Source of the DNA: Gottfriedia luciferensis
GTDB taxonomy: Bacteria; Bacillota; Bacilli; Bacillales; Bacillaceae_G
Reading direction: 5' to 3'
Assembly: GCF_001712755.1 (NCBI RefSeq)
Contig: NZ_MDKC01000032.1
Coordinates: 62,001-126,000, forward strand
DNA length: 64,000 nt
Position 1 is the stretch's first letter; each line of letters begins with the position of its first letter. Made by a program: the position numbers and the translations under genes. Below are positions 7,804-17,574 of this stretch, piece by piece. Below the pieces are notes generated by a model. That model saw only the letters and a program-made list of their open reading frames with translations, was not told the DNA's origin and ran no database searches.

Positions 7804-8976
7804 TCAGTTTACTAATTTATATCGTGACAAGTTGATTGCTGCGTTTATATCTCGATCGATTTCATGACCGCATTCACATTTGTATAATCGGTCTGATAGA
7901 TTTAAATCATTTTTCTTATTCCCACAACTTGAACACGTTTTAGAAGATGGGTACCATTGATTAGCTTCTACAAATTCAATGCCATATTTTTCACATTTAT
8001 ACTGAATTTGGCGTTTGAATTTAAATAAACACTGCTTTGCGATTGCTTTTGACAGGTGTTTATTCTTCATCATTCCCTTGATATTTATAGCTTCCATTAC
8101 GATGCGATAAGGTTTGGTTTTCACGATTTCGCTCGTGGATTGATGAAGATGGTTTAGTCTGATATTCGTCAACCTTCTATAGAGGTGTTGTATTTTTTTT
8201 TCGATTTTTATAATGTTGCTTGTTTTGACGAAACGGTTTCCCTCCTTGTTTATTTCATATTTACGAGAAATTTGACGTTGCAACCTACGTATGCGTTTCT
8301 CTCCCCTTCTCACATTGCTTGTTTTGTTAATATTTTTCTTCCTAGTGCCATCTGAACAAACGGCTAACTCTTTAATTCCTACATCAATTCCAAGTGAGAC
8401 ATTTGTCAGTTCAACAATTGGTTTAGATTCTTCAATCCCTACAGAAAGATACCAGTATTTACCATCATTACTAATTCTAGGATTATAGTATTTTTTATCT
8501 GGTATACATTCGGAAACTACAACCCAACCGACTTTTTCAATCAATACTTTCTTTCCTTTTACTTTCAACTTCACATTTTCGTTATAAAAGGATGGTTTTG
8601 ATTTTCTTTTACTTTTGAATCGTGGTTGATCTGCTAACCCTTTAAAGAACTTTTCATACGCATGACAAAGATCTTTTATCGCTTGTTTTGTAATATTATT
8701 CGATACTTCATAAAGCCATGAAAATTCATCTGTTTGTTTTAATATTGTTAATTCTTTTCTTAACAGACCATCAAAAATAAACTTCCCACTGTTTTTATAG
8801 CTTTCTTTCTGTTTGGACAATGCCCAGTTATAAGCCCATCTGGCAGTTCCCACTGATTTCCATAATTGTGTTTCTTGTTCTTTAGTTGGTCTTAATCTTA
8901 CTCTTTTTGCAAGTATCAATGTTTTATTCATATGATTAAGAGTTTGTTCAGTTCCACCGATCGAATCAACTTTCAA
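7804..8976 (-). CDS. tnpB: TnpB, RNA-guided endonuclease of the IS200/IS605 superfamily
   Basis: About 390 residues from a TTG at 8976, placed five bases after GAGGTGA; an ATG at 9009 lacks such a site. N-terminal OrfB HTH region (RLRPTKEQETQLWKSVGTARWAYNW), RuvC-I GIDVGIKEL, RuvC-II with MEAINIKGM, a Zn ribbon CSSCG...CECG, and RuvC-III DRDINAAINL; all three acidic catalytic residues are present. No tnpA transposase lies in the window next to it, so it is an IS1341-type stand-alone element that could only move in trans. TnpB nicks or cuts donor sites guided by the RNA from its right end and so aids element retention. Confidence 0.93.
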   Translation of the reverse strand: MKVDSIGGTEQTLNHMNKTLILAKRVRLRPTKEQETQLWKSVGTARWAYNWALSKQKESYKNSGKFIFDGLLRKELTILKQTDEFSWLYEVSNNITKQAIKDLCHAYEKFFKGLADQPRFKSKRKSKPSFYNENVKLKVKGKKVLIEKVGWVVVSECIPDKKYYNPRISNDGKYWYLSVGIEESKPIVELTNVSLGIDVGIKELAVCSDGTRKKNINKTSNVRRGEKRIRRLQRQISRKYEINKEGNRFVKTSNIIKIEKKIQHLYRRLTNIRLNHLHQSTSEIVKTKPYRIVMEAINIKGMMKNKHLSKAIAKQCLFKFKRQIQYKCEKYGIEFVEANQWYPSSKTCSSCGNKKNDLNLSDRLYKCECGHEIDRDINAAINLSRYKLVN

Positions 8977-9206
8977 ATCACTCACCTCATGTATTCTATA
9001 TAAACACATTGAGGGATTTGCATTTAGAACAAATTGTGATATTTTTATAAATTTAAATTAACTGTTGTTAACCTTCTTCTATGTCGTGCGATTTTAAAAA
9101 AATAATTGCAATAATATCAATGAATGTAAACGTTTAATTACATCTCTTTTATTTTAACAAATATCAATTTATATCAAACTATTATTTTTTACTTTATTTA
9201 GTAAAT

Positions 9207-9908
9207 TTAAATTAATTCTTCACCAGAAAGAATTGCTTTACTAGACAAATCAGCAGCAAACCATGTTGAACTATCATATTCATCTAGTGCATAATTCCAA
9301 GCGATAACAAAATGAATTTGAGTTACTTCGTTTCTTTCAAGTGATGTAAGTGGCACAGAAAGTCCAGTATAGTCTTTCCTGTAATGAATTATATTGTCTG
9401 GAAATTCTTGATCCAATCGATTAAATTTATTCGCCATCATGTCTTTTTCATGTACTCGGTTTAATAATGTATTTCCGTCTTGTGTTCCAATCGTCATTTT
9501 AAATTCTTTATACTCAAATGTTATGGCATCTAGATTTTGTCCACTATCAGAACTACAAACAGTTTCGTTTAAATTGATTGGTATTAATTTTGTATCGAAC
9601 TTACATTTTAAATTTTTAACTAATGGTTTAATCCTCCATATTCCAGCGATAACTTTTTCAACTTTCATATGATTAGGGATTTTATAATTAGGGTTGCAAA
9701 TTACTAATTCGGCAATAAAGAGATGCTGTTTATAACTAAGTAAAGTGCCTCCATTATGGAGCTTAAAGCAATCCGAAATTTTAGTTAAGTTAGTGTAACG
9801 TTCGTCATCAATATTTAGTTCTAACATAACTTGACCAAGAGGTGTTAGAATCTCTTGGTAACAGCTGTTTGCATGATCATGAGTATTTTTACTTTGAAAA
9901 AGTTTCAT
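9207..9908 (-). CDS. Hypothetical protein, 233 aa
   Basis: Not recognised. AGGAGAATGAATT precedes the ATG at 9908. No signal peptide or membrane span; mixed alpha/beta composition with a His-rich start (THDHANSCYQE) and a C-terminal WNYALDEYDSSTWF segment. Flanked by the TnpB element and the phnA terminator, so monocistronic. Normal codon use for the region suggests a real cytoplasmic protein. Confidence 0.65.
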   Translation of the reverse strand: MKLFQSKNTHDHANSCYQEILTPLGQVMLELNIDDERYTNLTKISDCFKLHNGGTLLSYKQHLFIAELVICNPNYKIPNHMKVEKVIAGIWRIKPLVKNLKCKFDTKLIPINLNETVCSSDSGQNLDAITFEYKEFKMTIGTQDGNTLLNRVHEKDMMANKFNRLDQEFPDNIIHYRKDYTGLSVPLTSLERNEVTQIHFVIAWNYALDEYDSSTWFAADLSSKAILSGEELI

Positions 9909-10025
9909 AATTCATTCTCCTATATTAATTCTAAAGAATTCACAATAGCCGCTGAATCCAAAACATATTAAAACTTATGACCTTTCAAATAATCATCATA
10001 TTACTCAAGTTTACATATAAAACAA

Positions 10026-10053
10026 ATGCATCGAGCCTTTTGACTTGATGCAT
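10026..10053 (-). terminator. Terminator of phnA
   Basis: ATGCATCGAG (10026-10035) pairs with CTTGATGCAT (10044-10053), one G-U pair; on the minus strand it is followed by TTTGTTTTAT. Confidence 0.75.
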
Positions 10054-10085
10054 TTTTCTTTTAATAGAAATTTTAAATAACGATA

Positions 10086-10424
10086 CTACGCTTTTTTAAC
10101 AAACTCAGACTTCAACTTCATGGCACCAAAGCCTTCAATTTTACAATCGATATCGTGATCACCTTCAACTAATCGAATACTTTTCACTTTTGTACCAATT
10201 TTAACGACAAGTGATGTGCCCTTTACTTTTAAATCTTTTATAACTGTAACTGAATCCCCATCATTTAAAATATTTCCGTTAGCATCTTTTACTACTATTG
10301 TTTCGTCATTCGTATGTTCTGTTTCCATTGTCCATTCATAAGCACATTCCGGACAAATTAAAAGATTTCCATCTTCGTATGTATATGCTGAATTACACTT
10401 AGGACAATTAGGTAGATTTTCCAT
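10086..10424 (-). CDS. phnA: PhnA/YjdM family zinc-ribbon protein
   Basis: 112 residues from the ATG at 10424 (GGAGG upstream; the ATG at 10442 is too early). N-terminal zinc ribbon CPKC...CPEC, then the conserved YjdM core ([27 protein letters not shown], a KLKSEFVKK end). Historically named for alkylphosphonate use, the family's real function is unclear; no phosphonate genes are nearby. Single gene with own terminator. Confidence 0.9.
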   Translation of the reverse strand: MENLPNCPKCNSAYTYEDGNLLICPECAYEWTMETEHTNDETIVVKDANGNILNDGDSVTVIKDLKVKGTSLVVKIGTKVKSIRLVEGDHDIDCKIEGFGAMKLKSEFVKKA

Positions 10425-10630
10425 TGTTTTTCCTCCATACATTACTGAATCTATACTGTATACCCAACTTCTATATACTCGTATACTCCTAACCTTAATA
10501 CAAGATTAGATAAACATTACAAAATTTTAATGATAGTGTTAAGGTTAATTTAAGAATTAACCTGTAAGATAGAAATATAGATAGAACCTTTTTCATTATG
10601 AAAGTAAGTCCCCAATTATTTTCATATATA

Positions 10631-10663
10631 AAATAGCTCATGACTAGAGGTCATGAGCTATTT
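10631..10663 (-). terminator. Terminator of the hflX-ynbB unit
   Basis: AAATAGCTCATGAC (10631-10644) pairs perfectly with GTCATGAGCTATTT (10650-10663), beginning five bases after the ynbB stop. Confidence 0.85.
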
Positions 10664-10667
10664 TATT

Positions 10668-11939
10668 TTAAATTTCTAATAGATTTTTTTCAATTAAAGA
10701 ATTAACTGCCGAACAAATTGCGATTTTCACATGAGCATATGTTAAACCACCTTGAACATATGCAACATAAGGAGCTCTTATTGGACCGTCTGCTGTTAAC
10801 TCAATACTTGCACCTTGGATAAATGTCCCCGCTGCCATGATGACATCGTCTTCGTATCCAGGCATATAGTTTGCTGTTGGCGTAAAATGAGCATTGATTG
10901 GTGAAGCCGCTTGAATTGCCTGACAAAATGCTATCATTTTTTCTTTATCATCAAATTGAACAGATTGTATTAAATCAGTTCTTACTGCATCCCATGAAGG
11001 ATTTGTGTTCATTCCAAGCTTTTCTAAAAATGCAGCAGTAAATAAAGCTCCTTTTAAAGCTTGACCAGTAATATGTGGCGCCATAAAAAAGCCATGATAC
11101 ATATCTTGTAACGCATAAAGAGAAGCACCAGCTTCACGTCCAATTCCAGGAGATGTTAAACGATAGCCACATTTTTCGACTAAATCTTTACGTCCTACAA
11201 TATAACCACCTGTTTTGGCAAGTCCACCACCAGGATTTTTAATTAATGAACCTGCCATTAAATCTGCTCCTACATGGCATGGCTCTAGTTTTTCAACAAA
11301 CTCACCATAGCAATTATCTACAAAAACAATGACATTTGGATCAATTTCTTTTACAAAATCAATCATCTCTTTAATTTGTTCAATTGTATATGAAGGTCTT
11401 GTTCCGTAACCTTTTGAACGCTGAATACCGATTACTTTCGTATTACTTGTCATTTTATTTGCTACTTTTTCATAATTGATTCGTTCATCATTTACTAATT
11501 CGATTGATTCGTATCCAATTCCAAAGTCTTTTAATGAGCCATTTCCACTTTCCCCACGAATCCCTACGATTTCCTCTAATGTATCGTATGGCTTCCCAGT
11601 AATGTATAAAAGCTCATCCCCTGGTCTTAGTACGCCAAATAAAGCAGTTGAAATTGCATGAGTTCCAGAAATGATTTGCGGTCTCACTAAACCAGCTTCT
11701 CCACCTAAAACATCTGCAAAAATTTCTTCTAATGTATCTCTTCCGATATCATCATAACCATAACCAGTTGTTGGGATAAAATGACTATCACTCACTTTAT
11801 GTTTTCGAAAGCTTTGTAAAACTTTGAATTGGTTATATTCAATCACTTCGTCAATTTCTTTATGGGCTTCTGAAATTAATTTTTCAACATCTGCCACTAA
11901 TGGTGCAATTTTTTCCCCGTTTGATAAAAATTCTAGCAT
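10668..11939 (-). CDS. ynbB: Methionine gamma-lyase-family PLP protein (YnbB, 'aluminium resistance' family)
   Basis: 423 residues. Fold type I PLP enzyme of the YnbB family: SGTHAIS at the cofactor phosphate site, FVDNCYGEFVE (Asp for the pyridine N), and GSLIKNPGGGLAKTGGYIVG with the Schiff-base Lys. It starts three bases after the hflX stop, the usual Bacillus order hflX-ynbB. Its substrate is not established despite family names. In B. subtilis glnR-glnA follow; here phnA follows instead. Confidence 0.93.
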   Translation of the reverse strand: MLEFLSNGEKIAPLVADVEKLISEAHKEIDEVIEYNQFKVLQSFRKHKVSDSHFIPTTGYGYDDIGRDTLEEIFADVLGGEAGLVRPQIISGTHAISTALFGVLRPGDELLYITGKPYDTLEEIVGIRGESGNGSLKDFGIGYESIELVNDERINYEKVANKMTSNTKVIGIQRSKGYGTRPSYTIEQIKEMIDFVKEIDPNVIVFVDNCYGEFVEKLEPCHVGADLMAGSLIKNPGGGLAKTGGYIVGRKDLVEKCGYRLTSPGIGREAGASLYALQDMYHGFFMAPHITGQALKGALFTAAFLEKLGMNTNPSWDAVRTDLIQSVQFDDKEKMIAFCQAIQAASPINAHFTPTANYMPGYEDDVIMAAGTFIQGASIELTADGPIRAPYVAYVQGGLTYAHVKIAICSAVNSLIEKNLLEI

Positions 11940-11942
11940 TGA

Positions 11943-13211
11943 TTATTGCTCCTTATATATTCTATATCTTTTTACAGTATCATAAATTGAATGTTCTTTG
12001 AAAACGTACCCGGTAATTTGATAGATTTCTGATTCTTCATTAAAGTTGATTGATTCAATCATCGTTAGTTTTTTGATTTCATGAATTAATTTGCCCTCGT
12101 AAGCTGGTACAAATGCCTCAAAATATTCCATATACTGTTTACATTCAAATTCAATTCTTTGACGTAATTTACTTAAATCATCTTCATTTAAAGCACTCAT
12201 TTCAATAAAACCTTCGGATGGTGACGGTACAAAGTCCTCATGAACTTGATCTATTTTATTATAGACAGTTAAAATTGGAATATTTTCAACATCTAAATCA
12301 TTCAATAATTTAGAAACTGTTACTTCATGGCTTTTATAATTTTCATGAGATGCATCGACAACATGAAGAATGAAATCTGCTTCCGTTGCTTCTTCAAGTG
12401 TTGAACGGAATGCAGCAATAAGTGAAGTTGGTAAATCCTGAATAAAACCAACCGTATCTGTAAGTAAAGTTGTCATACCATTTGATAAAACAAATTTTCT
12501 AGTTGTCGGATCTAATGTCGCAAACAGTAAATCTTGCTCATACACATCAGATTTAGTTAGTCGGTTAAATAATGTTGATTTTCCTGCATTTGTATAACCT
12601 ACTAATGAAATATGAAACATTTCATTTTTCTTACGTCGCTCACGATAACGTTTACGATGTTCAACGACTATGTTTAATTGCTGTTTAATGTCATCAATAC
12701 GTTTTCGAATGTGACGACGATCAGATTCTAGCTTTGTTTCACCTGGTCCTCTTGTACCAATACCTCCACCAAGCCTTGATAACTCAGTCCCTTGACCAAC
12801 TAATCTTGGCATCAAATATTGTAATTGAGCCAGTTCAACCTGTAATTTACCTTCTTTTGTTTTCGCTCGCTGTGCAAATATGTCTAATATTAATTGTGTA
12901 CGATCAATTACCCTTTTTTCTAATCTTGCAGATAAATTACGTATTTGAGATGGAGTTAGTTCATTATTAAAAATAACAACATCAGGTTCTAACTCTGCAA
13001 TTGCTGCCTCTAACTCTTCTACTTTACCTGTCCCTATGTATAATGCTGGATGATATTTAGTTCTTTTTTGTGAAGTTATTAAAACTACTTCTCCATTTGC
13101 TGTTTTCGTAAGTGATGCTAATTCGTCCAATGAATAATTAAACCGATCATCATCTACATTTTGAAGCTGACATCCAACTAAAATGGCTTTTTCTCTCATT
13201 TCATTCGACAC
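11943..13211 (-). CDS. hflX: GTPase HflX, ribosome-splitting factor
   Basis: 422 residues from a GTG at 13211 preceded by AAGGTGG. N-terminal HflX nucleotide-binding domain with the Gly-rich [20 protein letters not shown] linker and coiled coil, then the G domain: G1 GYTNAGKST (205-213), G3 DTVGF, G4 NKID. HflX binds the 50S subunit and splits stalled or hibernating ribosomes, chiefly in stress. Cotranscribed with ynbB. Full length and all GTPase motifs intact. Confidence 0.96.
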   Translation of the reverse strand: MSNEMREKAILVGCQLQNVDDDRFNYSLDELASLTKTANGEVVLITSQKRTKYHPALYIGTGKVEELEAAIAELEPDVVIFNNELTPSQIRNLSARLEKRVIDRTQLILDIFAQRAKTKEGKLQVELAQLQYLMPRLVGQGTELSRLGGGIGTRGPGETKLESDRRHIRKRIDDIKQQLNIVVEHRKRYRERRKKNEMFHISLVGYTNAGKSTLFNRLTKSDVYEQDLLFATLDPTTRKFVLSNGMTTLLTDTVGFIQDLPTSLIAAFRSTLEEATEADFILHVVDASHENYKSHEVTVSKLLNDLDVENIPILTVYNKIDQVHEDFVPSPSEGFIEMSALNEDDLSKLRQRIEFECKQYMEYFEAFVPAYEGKLIHEIKKLTMIESINFNEESEIYQITGYVFKEHSIYDTVKRYRIYKEQ

Positions 13212-13334
13212 AAAATTCCACCTTTTCTTTAACCAATTCTAAGCAATAAATATTCTTTACTCTTAACTGTCTCTTTATTATAATGATATCTGGACTATTT
13301 TTCATCTTTTTATTAAGGGCGGGGGAATTGCTTT

Positions 13335-13982
13335 TTGGAAACATGGGAGTTATTTAGCATTATTGGTACTATTTCCTTTGCATTAAGTGGTGCAGTTGTA
13401 GCTATGGAAGAAGACTATGATTTATTTGGTGTCTATATTCTAGGCTTTGCTACAGCCTTTGGTGGCGGTGCATTACGTAATTTATTAATAGGTTATCCAA
13501 TTAACTATTTATGGAATCAAACAACAAATTTTACAATTGCGTTAGTTGCGATGACAATTATCTTTTTCTTTCCGCAATTATCAAATAAACCATTTAAAAA
13601 ATTAGATATTTTATTCGATTCAATCGGTTTATCCGCTTTTGCGATTCTTGGAGCAAATTATGCTATGGAATTAAAATTACCAGTTAGCGCTGTTATAGTA
13701 GCATCTGTCTTAACTGGAATCGGTGGCGGAATCGTACGAGATTTACTAGCAAAAAGAAAACCAATGGTATTACACTCAGAAGTATACGCTTTTTGGGCAA
13801 TACTTGTAGGCGTTTTAATTGGAAATAAATTTGTTGATACAAATTTTGAACTATTATTATTATTCATTGTTATTGTTCTACTTAGACTATTATCTGTACA
13901 TTATAATTGGAGTCTTCCTAAAAGATCATTTAAAGGCTCAACAGTTAGTCTAAACGAATCAAGCACTCAAAAACTAAATTAA
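13335..13982 (+). CDS. TRIC-type (UPF0126) cation channel family membrane protein
   Basis: 215 residues, seven spans. Two family repeats each carry a Gly-rich motif: GGGALRNLLIG and GGGIVRDLLAKR, the kinked pore helices of bacterial TRIC channels. The start is TTG at 13335 after a GGGGGA stretch. Prokaryotic TRIC homologues form trimeric monovalent cation channels. Divergent from hflX, ended by a terminator at 13996. Family solid, physiological role unknown. Confidence 0.9.
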   Translation: METWELFSIIGTISFALSGAVVAMEEDYDLFGVYILGFATAFGGGALRNLLIGYPINYLWNQTTNFTIALVAMTIIFFFPQLSNKPFKKLDILFDSIGLSAFAILGANYAMELKLPVSAVIVASVLTGIGGGIVRDLLAKRKPMVLHSEVYAFWAILVGVLIGNKFVDTNFELLLLFIVIVLLRLLSVHYNWSLPKRSFKGSTVSLNESSTQKLN

Positions 13983-13995
13983 ATAAGTCCAATAA

Positions 13996-14028
13996 AAACA
14001 AACCTTTTCAAATGATGGTTTGTTTTTT
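13996..14028 (+). terminator. Terminator of the TRIC-type gene
   Basis: AAACAAACC (13996-14004) pairs with GGTTTGTTT (14017-14025), followed by Ts. Confidence 0.8.
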
Positions 14029-14284
14029 TATTTTAAAATTCTATTACTGTACTTATTCAACTACCTGTCAATTTAGTTAAATAAGAAAGGAGTCTCTGAA
14101 GAAAAACCGAATATACTAATTAAGAATAGAATTACTGGAGTATTACTTATAAAAGCCTTCGTTAAAATAATTGAGAAATTTTTAAGGAGTGAAAAACTTG
14201 TATAATCCTAAAGTGTTCTTCTATTAGTTGCGGTCGGCACTAATGGCAAATGCCATAATCTAAATCCCCGCAGCAGGGAAGGAA

Positions 14285-14539
14285 ATGTTAGATTTAGAAG
14301 TTTCATACTGGAATAATGAACAGAAAAAAAGTCACAAGAAAATTTATAAAGATCCTCGAAAGGAAAAACTTTTTGAATATAGAAAAGGATTAAAATCTGT
14401 TCATTATGATAAAGAAGTAAAAGAAGTTCGAAAAGACGATTATCGAAAATATCGAAATCGTATGAACCATTTAATCAGAATTGAAAAATACGACCTAATT
14501 CACAAATATATGAAAACTAGTGGCTGGTTGACTTGGTAA
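14285..14539 (+). CDS. Small basic hypothetical protein, 84 aa (possibly the 3' part of an older gene)
   Basis: ATG at 14285 after GGGAAGGAA. Very rich in Lys, Arg and Tyr, no recognised domain. The same frame is readable upstream to a TTG at 14198 that has an excellent AAGGAG site, but is broken by TAG at 14225 and TAA at 14261. So either a nine-codon leader peptide precedes the gene, or the gene is a decayed longer one translated only from 14285. A strong hairpin follows at 14606. Confidence 0.5.
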   Translation: MLDLEVSYWNNEQKKSHKKIYKDPRKEKLFEYRKGLKSVHYDKEVKEVRKDDYRKYRNRMNHLIRIEKYDLIHKYMKTSGWLTW

Positions 14540-14605
14540 TAATAAAAGAACAGAAGAATTTCTGTGATTATTAACTCTTTCAATAATAATGTGTAATTGA
14601 TATTT

Positions 14606-14639
14606 CTTGTACACCTAACTTATGCTTTAGGTGTACAAG
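14606..14639 (+). terminator. Strong hairpin, likely terminator
   Basis: CTTGTACACCTAA (14606-14618) pairs perfectly with TTAGGTGTACAAG (14627-14639). The T-run comes about 12 bases later, so termination is probable but not classic. Confidence 0.6.
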
Positions 14640-14726
14640 GATTATCTCATTTTTTGAAATCGCTCACAAGAAAGTAAGCTACATATGTTATTATCCAATT
14701 TAGTATCAAGAGAGGCGTGAATTAAA

Positions 14727-15149
14727 ATGGAAACAACTAAAAAAGTAACCGTAGAAACGACGATTCAAGCACCAGTAGAAAAAGTATGGGAATTTTGGAC
14801 AGAACCTACTCATATTAAAAAATGGAACAGTGCTTCAGACGACTGGCACACACCAATTGCTGAGAATGATTTAAGAGTTGGTGGTGAATTCAGATCAAGA
14901 ATGGAAGCAAAAGATGGCAGTTTTGGGTTCGACTTCGGAGGAATTTATGATGAAGTAAAAAACTATGAAGTAATTGCATATACTCTAGGTGATGGAAGAA
15001 AAGTTAAGATCACGTTTAAAGGAAAAGAAGACACTACTGAAGTAATTGAAACATTCGATGCTGAAGAAACGAATCCAGTTGAATTTCAACAACAAGGATG
15101 GCAAGCAATTCTAGACAATTTCAAAAAGTATGCAGAAACTAATATTTAA
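14727..15149 (+). CDS. SRPBCC/AHSA1 domain protein
   Basis: 140 residues. Starts VTVETTIQAPVEKVWEFWTEP and ends QQGWQAILDNFKKYAE, the conserved ends of the AHSA1 (activator of Hsp90 ATPase homologue 1-like) branch of the START superfamily. These are helix-grip single-domain proteins that bind hydrophobic ligands; the ligand is unknown. AGAGAGGCG precedes the ATG. Single gene with its own terminator. Confidence 0.9.
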   Translation: METTKKVTVETTIQAPVEKVWEFWTEPTHIKKWNSASDDWHTPIAENDLRVGGEFRSRMEAKDGSFGFDFGGIYDEVKNYEVIAYTLGDGRKVKITFKGKEDTTEVIETFDAEETNPVEFQQQGWQAILDNFKKYAETNI

Positions 15150-15156
15150 AAAAGAA

Positions 15157-15189
15157 AAAGAGGGTGAATAAATCATCCTCTTTTTTGTT
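15157..15189 (+). terminator. Terminator of the SRPBCC gene
   Basis: AAAGAGGGTGA (15157-15167) pairs with TCATCCTCTTT (15173-15183) with one G-U, then a T-run. Confidence 0.85.
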
Positions 15190-15411
15190 TTTTTCAGGCT
15201 TTAAATATAAATAGGAAAAGGCTTATCCTTCCAGCTTTTGCGATCTAGTAGAATATTGTATTATCATAATTTATAAATAAAATGATTGTGACCGCTATAA
15301 TACACACCTCTTAATTCGAGGCCCCTTCTTAATCTTAAATTAGTTTTCTTCACATAATTTACCTATTCTTGCCAACACTATTTTAGAAATTTATTTAAAG
15401 GAGAATTTCAT

Positions 15412-16368
15412 TTGAAGAGATATAATATAACAAATCAATCTGTCGAAACAATTGATAAATTTATGCTTCCAACGAAAGATGAAATTCTTTGGTATCACTT
15501 TAATAATAAATCCTTTGATGAATTAACTACTATTATTGAAAGTTTAACGATTCATCCTTTAGCAAAAAAGAAACTTCTCCATAGTGAACATAAGCCAAGA
15601 ATAAATGTTTTTAAAAACGAGGCAATACTTTCCCTATATGCTTTAACTAAGTTATTTAAACCAACAAAAATAAATATTCTTGTTTGCAGTAATTTAATTA
15701 TTTCATATATAGAAGATCATGAAATCGATCTTTTCAAATATGTAACGCAGGAATTCAGTCAAAATTATATTAAAGTAGACCATGCTGGCCATGTTTTATA
15801 TCAAATATTCCATGAAGTTATTGAGAAGTTCCTTATTTCTATTGATCGTTTTGCAAATGAGATTGAAGAAATTGAACGAGACTTATTTAATGACCCATTT
15901 CGAAAGGATTTGGATCAGAAAATTTTCAATTGGAAAGTTCAACTTCAAGATTTAAGACAGCTTGTAGAGCCCCAAGTAAATGTCATTAACCAAATCGTCG
16001 AAGCAGATTTTCCTTTCTTAAGTCAGGATGCAGGTTTTTATTTTAATGAATTGAAAGAGAACTATGAACGTATTATTAATGCCCTTGATAATTTTAAAGA
16101 AAGTATGGGAGGCATTATAGAACTGCAAATGTCCTTAAAATCTGACCGTACAAATGATATTATGAAAACTTTAACACTCATAAGTGCCATTTTCTTGCCA
16201 ATGTCTTTTATTGCAGGATTTTATGGCATGAATTTTGTAAATATGCCTGAGTTAAAATGGAAATATGGTTATGTTTATTGTATTGTCCTCAATATTTTAT
16301 TTGGGGTCATTATTTCAATTTATTTTAACATTAAAGGTTGGTGGGGTAGAAAACACCAAATAAAATAG
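15412..16368 (+). CDS. CorA family magnesium/divalent cation transporter
   Basis: 318 residues from a TTG at 15412 after AAAGGAGAA. Long cytoplasmic N-domain with charged helices, then two C-terminal spans; the family's YGMN motif closes the first span (SFIAGFYGMNFVNMPELKW). The GMN loop selects hydrated Mg2+. It is shorter than classical CorA in its N-domain but complete. Convergent with spoVK, only nine bases between the stops. Confidence 0.93.
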   Translation: MKRYNITNQSVETIDKFMLPTKDEILWYHFNNKSFDELTTIIESLTIHPLAKKKLLHSEHKPRINVFKNEAILSLYALTKLFKPTKINILVCSNLIISYIEDHEIDLFKYVTQEFSQNYIKVDHAGHVLYQIFHEVIEKFLISIDRFANEIEEIERDLFNDPFRKDLDQKIFNWKVQLQDLRQLVEPQVNVINQIVEADFPFLSQDAGFYFNELKENYERIINALDNFKESMGGIIELQMSLKSDRTNDIMKTLTLISAIFLPMSFIAGFYGMNFVNMPELKWKYGYVYCIVLNILFGVIISIYFNIKGWWGRKHQIK

Positions 16369-16376
16369 CTAATCGG

Positions 16377-17324
16377 TCAATTAATCGAATCGATTTTGTC
16401 TGAAGTAAATAAGTCTTTTTCTTCGATTCTCATTAATATTTCTCGATTAAATTCGGTCTCTGATACTAATCTAGTGGCTTGTGTCCTAATCGATTTTTCA
16501 ACAATATTACGGACAAAACGCCCATTACTAAAATGAGCACGATTTTCAAGTTTTGCCTTTTGGATAAAGTCTCTTAATCGGTATTCCGCTTCACGTGAAA
16601 GTATATATTCTCGGTCAACAAACATTTTTTTTGAAATATCTAGAAGTTCCTTTACAGAATAATCCTGGAATTCTAAAATGAAAGGAAATCTTGATTTTAG
16701 TCCAGGATTTAAACTTAAGAAATAATCCATTTCGGAAGAATAACCGGCTAGAATCAGTACAAAGTCACCATGTTTATCTTCCATATGTTTAACAAGTGTA
16801 TCAATTGCTTCTTTTCCGAAATCTTTTTCCCCTCCACGGCCAAGTGAGTATGCCTCATCAATAAAAAGTATCCCACCATTTGCTTTTTTTACTAAATCTC
16901 TAGTTTTTTGAGCAGTGTGACCAATGTATTCTCCGACTAAATCAGCTCTTTCTGCTTCGATTAAGTGGCCTTTTGACAATACACCCATTTTCAAAAATAA
17001 TTGACCAATAATCCTTGCAACAGTCGTTTTTCCAGTTCCTGGATTGCCTTTAAACAACATATGCAATACTTGTTTTTCAGCTTTTAAGCTTAATTCTTCT
17101 CTTTTTTTATTAATAAATATCCAAGCATAAATTTCATGAATCATTTTTTTTATTTCTTCCATGCCAATTAAATGCCTTAATTGATCCTCTATTTCAATTA
17201 ATAACTCATGTTTAGGCTGCTTCACTGTTTCGATAATTGGATTTGGAGAAACCTCTCCCCTTTTCACTGTATTCAGTACAACATTTATTTGGCCGTTATC
17301 TTTTAAACGAATTGGTTGCTCCAA
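16377..17324 (-). CDS. spoVK: Stage V sporulation protein K, CbxX/CfqX-type AAA+ ATPase
   Basis: 315 residues from a TTG at 17324. This start has GAGAGGTG upstream and gives the known SpoVK N-terminus type (LEQ..KDNGQINVVLN); a GTG at 17384 would add 20 residues with no site. Walker A GNPGTGKTT (93-101), Walker B ILFIDEA (about 152-158), and the long conserved GHLIEAERADLVGEYIGHTA block of this family. Needed in late spore maturation in B. subtilis. Its placement near hflX and hfq is the Bacillus arrangement. Confidence 0.95.
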   Translation of the reverse strand: MEQPIRLKDNGQINVVLNTVKRGEVSPNPIIETVKQPKHELLIEIEDQLRHLIGMEEIKKMIHEIYAWIFINKKREELSLKAEKQVLHMLFKGNPGTGKTTVARIIGQLFLKMGVLSKGHLIEAERADLVGEYIGHTAQKTRDLVKKANGGILFIDEAYSLGRGGEKDFGKEAIDTLVKHMEDKHGDFVLILAGYSSEMDYFLSLNPGLKSRFPFILEFQDYSVKELLDISKKMFVDREYILSREAEYRLRDFIQKAKLENRAHFSNGRFVRNIVEKSIRTQATRLVSETEFNREILMRIEEKDLFTSDKIDSIN

Positions 17325-17574
17325 ACATGACACCTCTCTTATTCTGTCGAACATTTTTTGTGTATCTATAAGTAAGCACTCCACGAGAAATCACATTACA
17401 ATTCGTTTTATGCGCTTTTGAAAGTATTTTACTAAATAAGTTTTTTACTATTATATGTACGAACAATTAATTTCAAAACTTTTATTCTCCAAACTAACTG
17501 TTAAATGGATAAGATTGCTAAATTTTACTAAATTCTATTAACTTATTTGATATAATGAGAGAAAAAGAGAAGAG

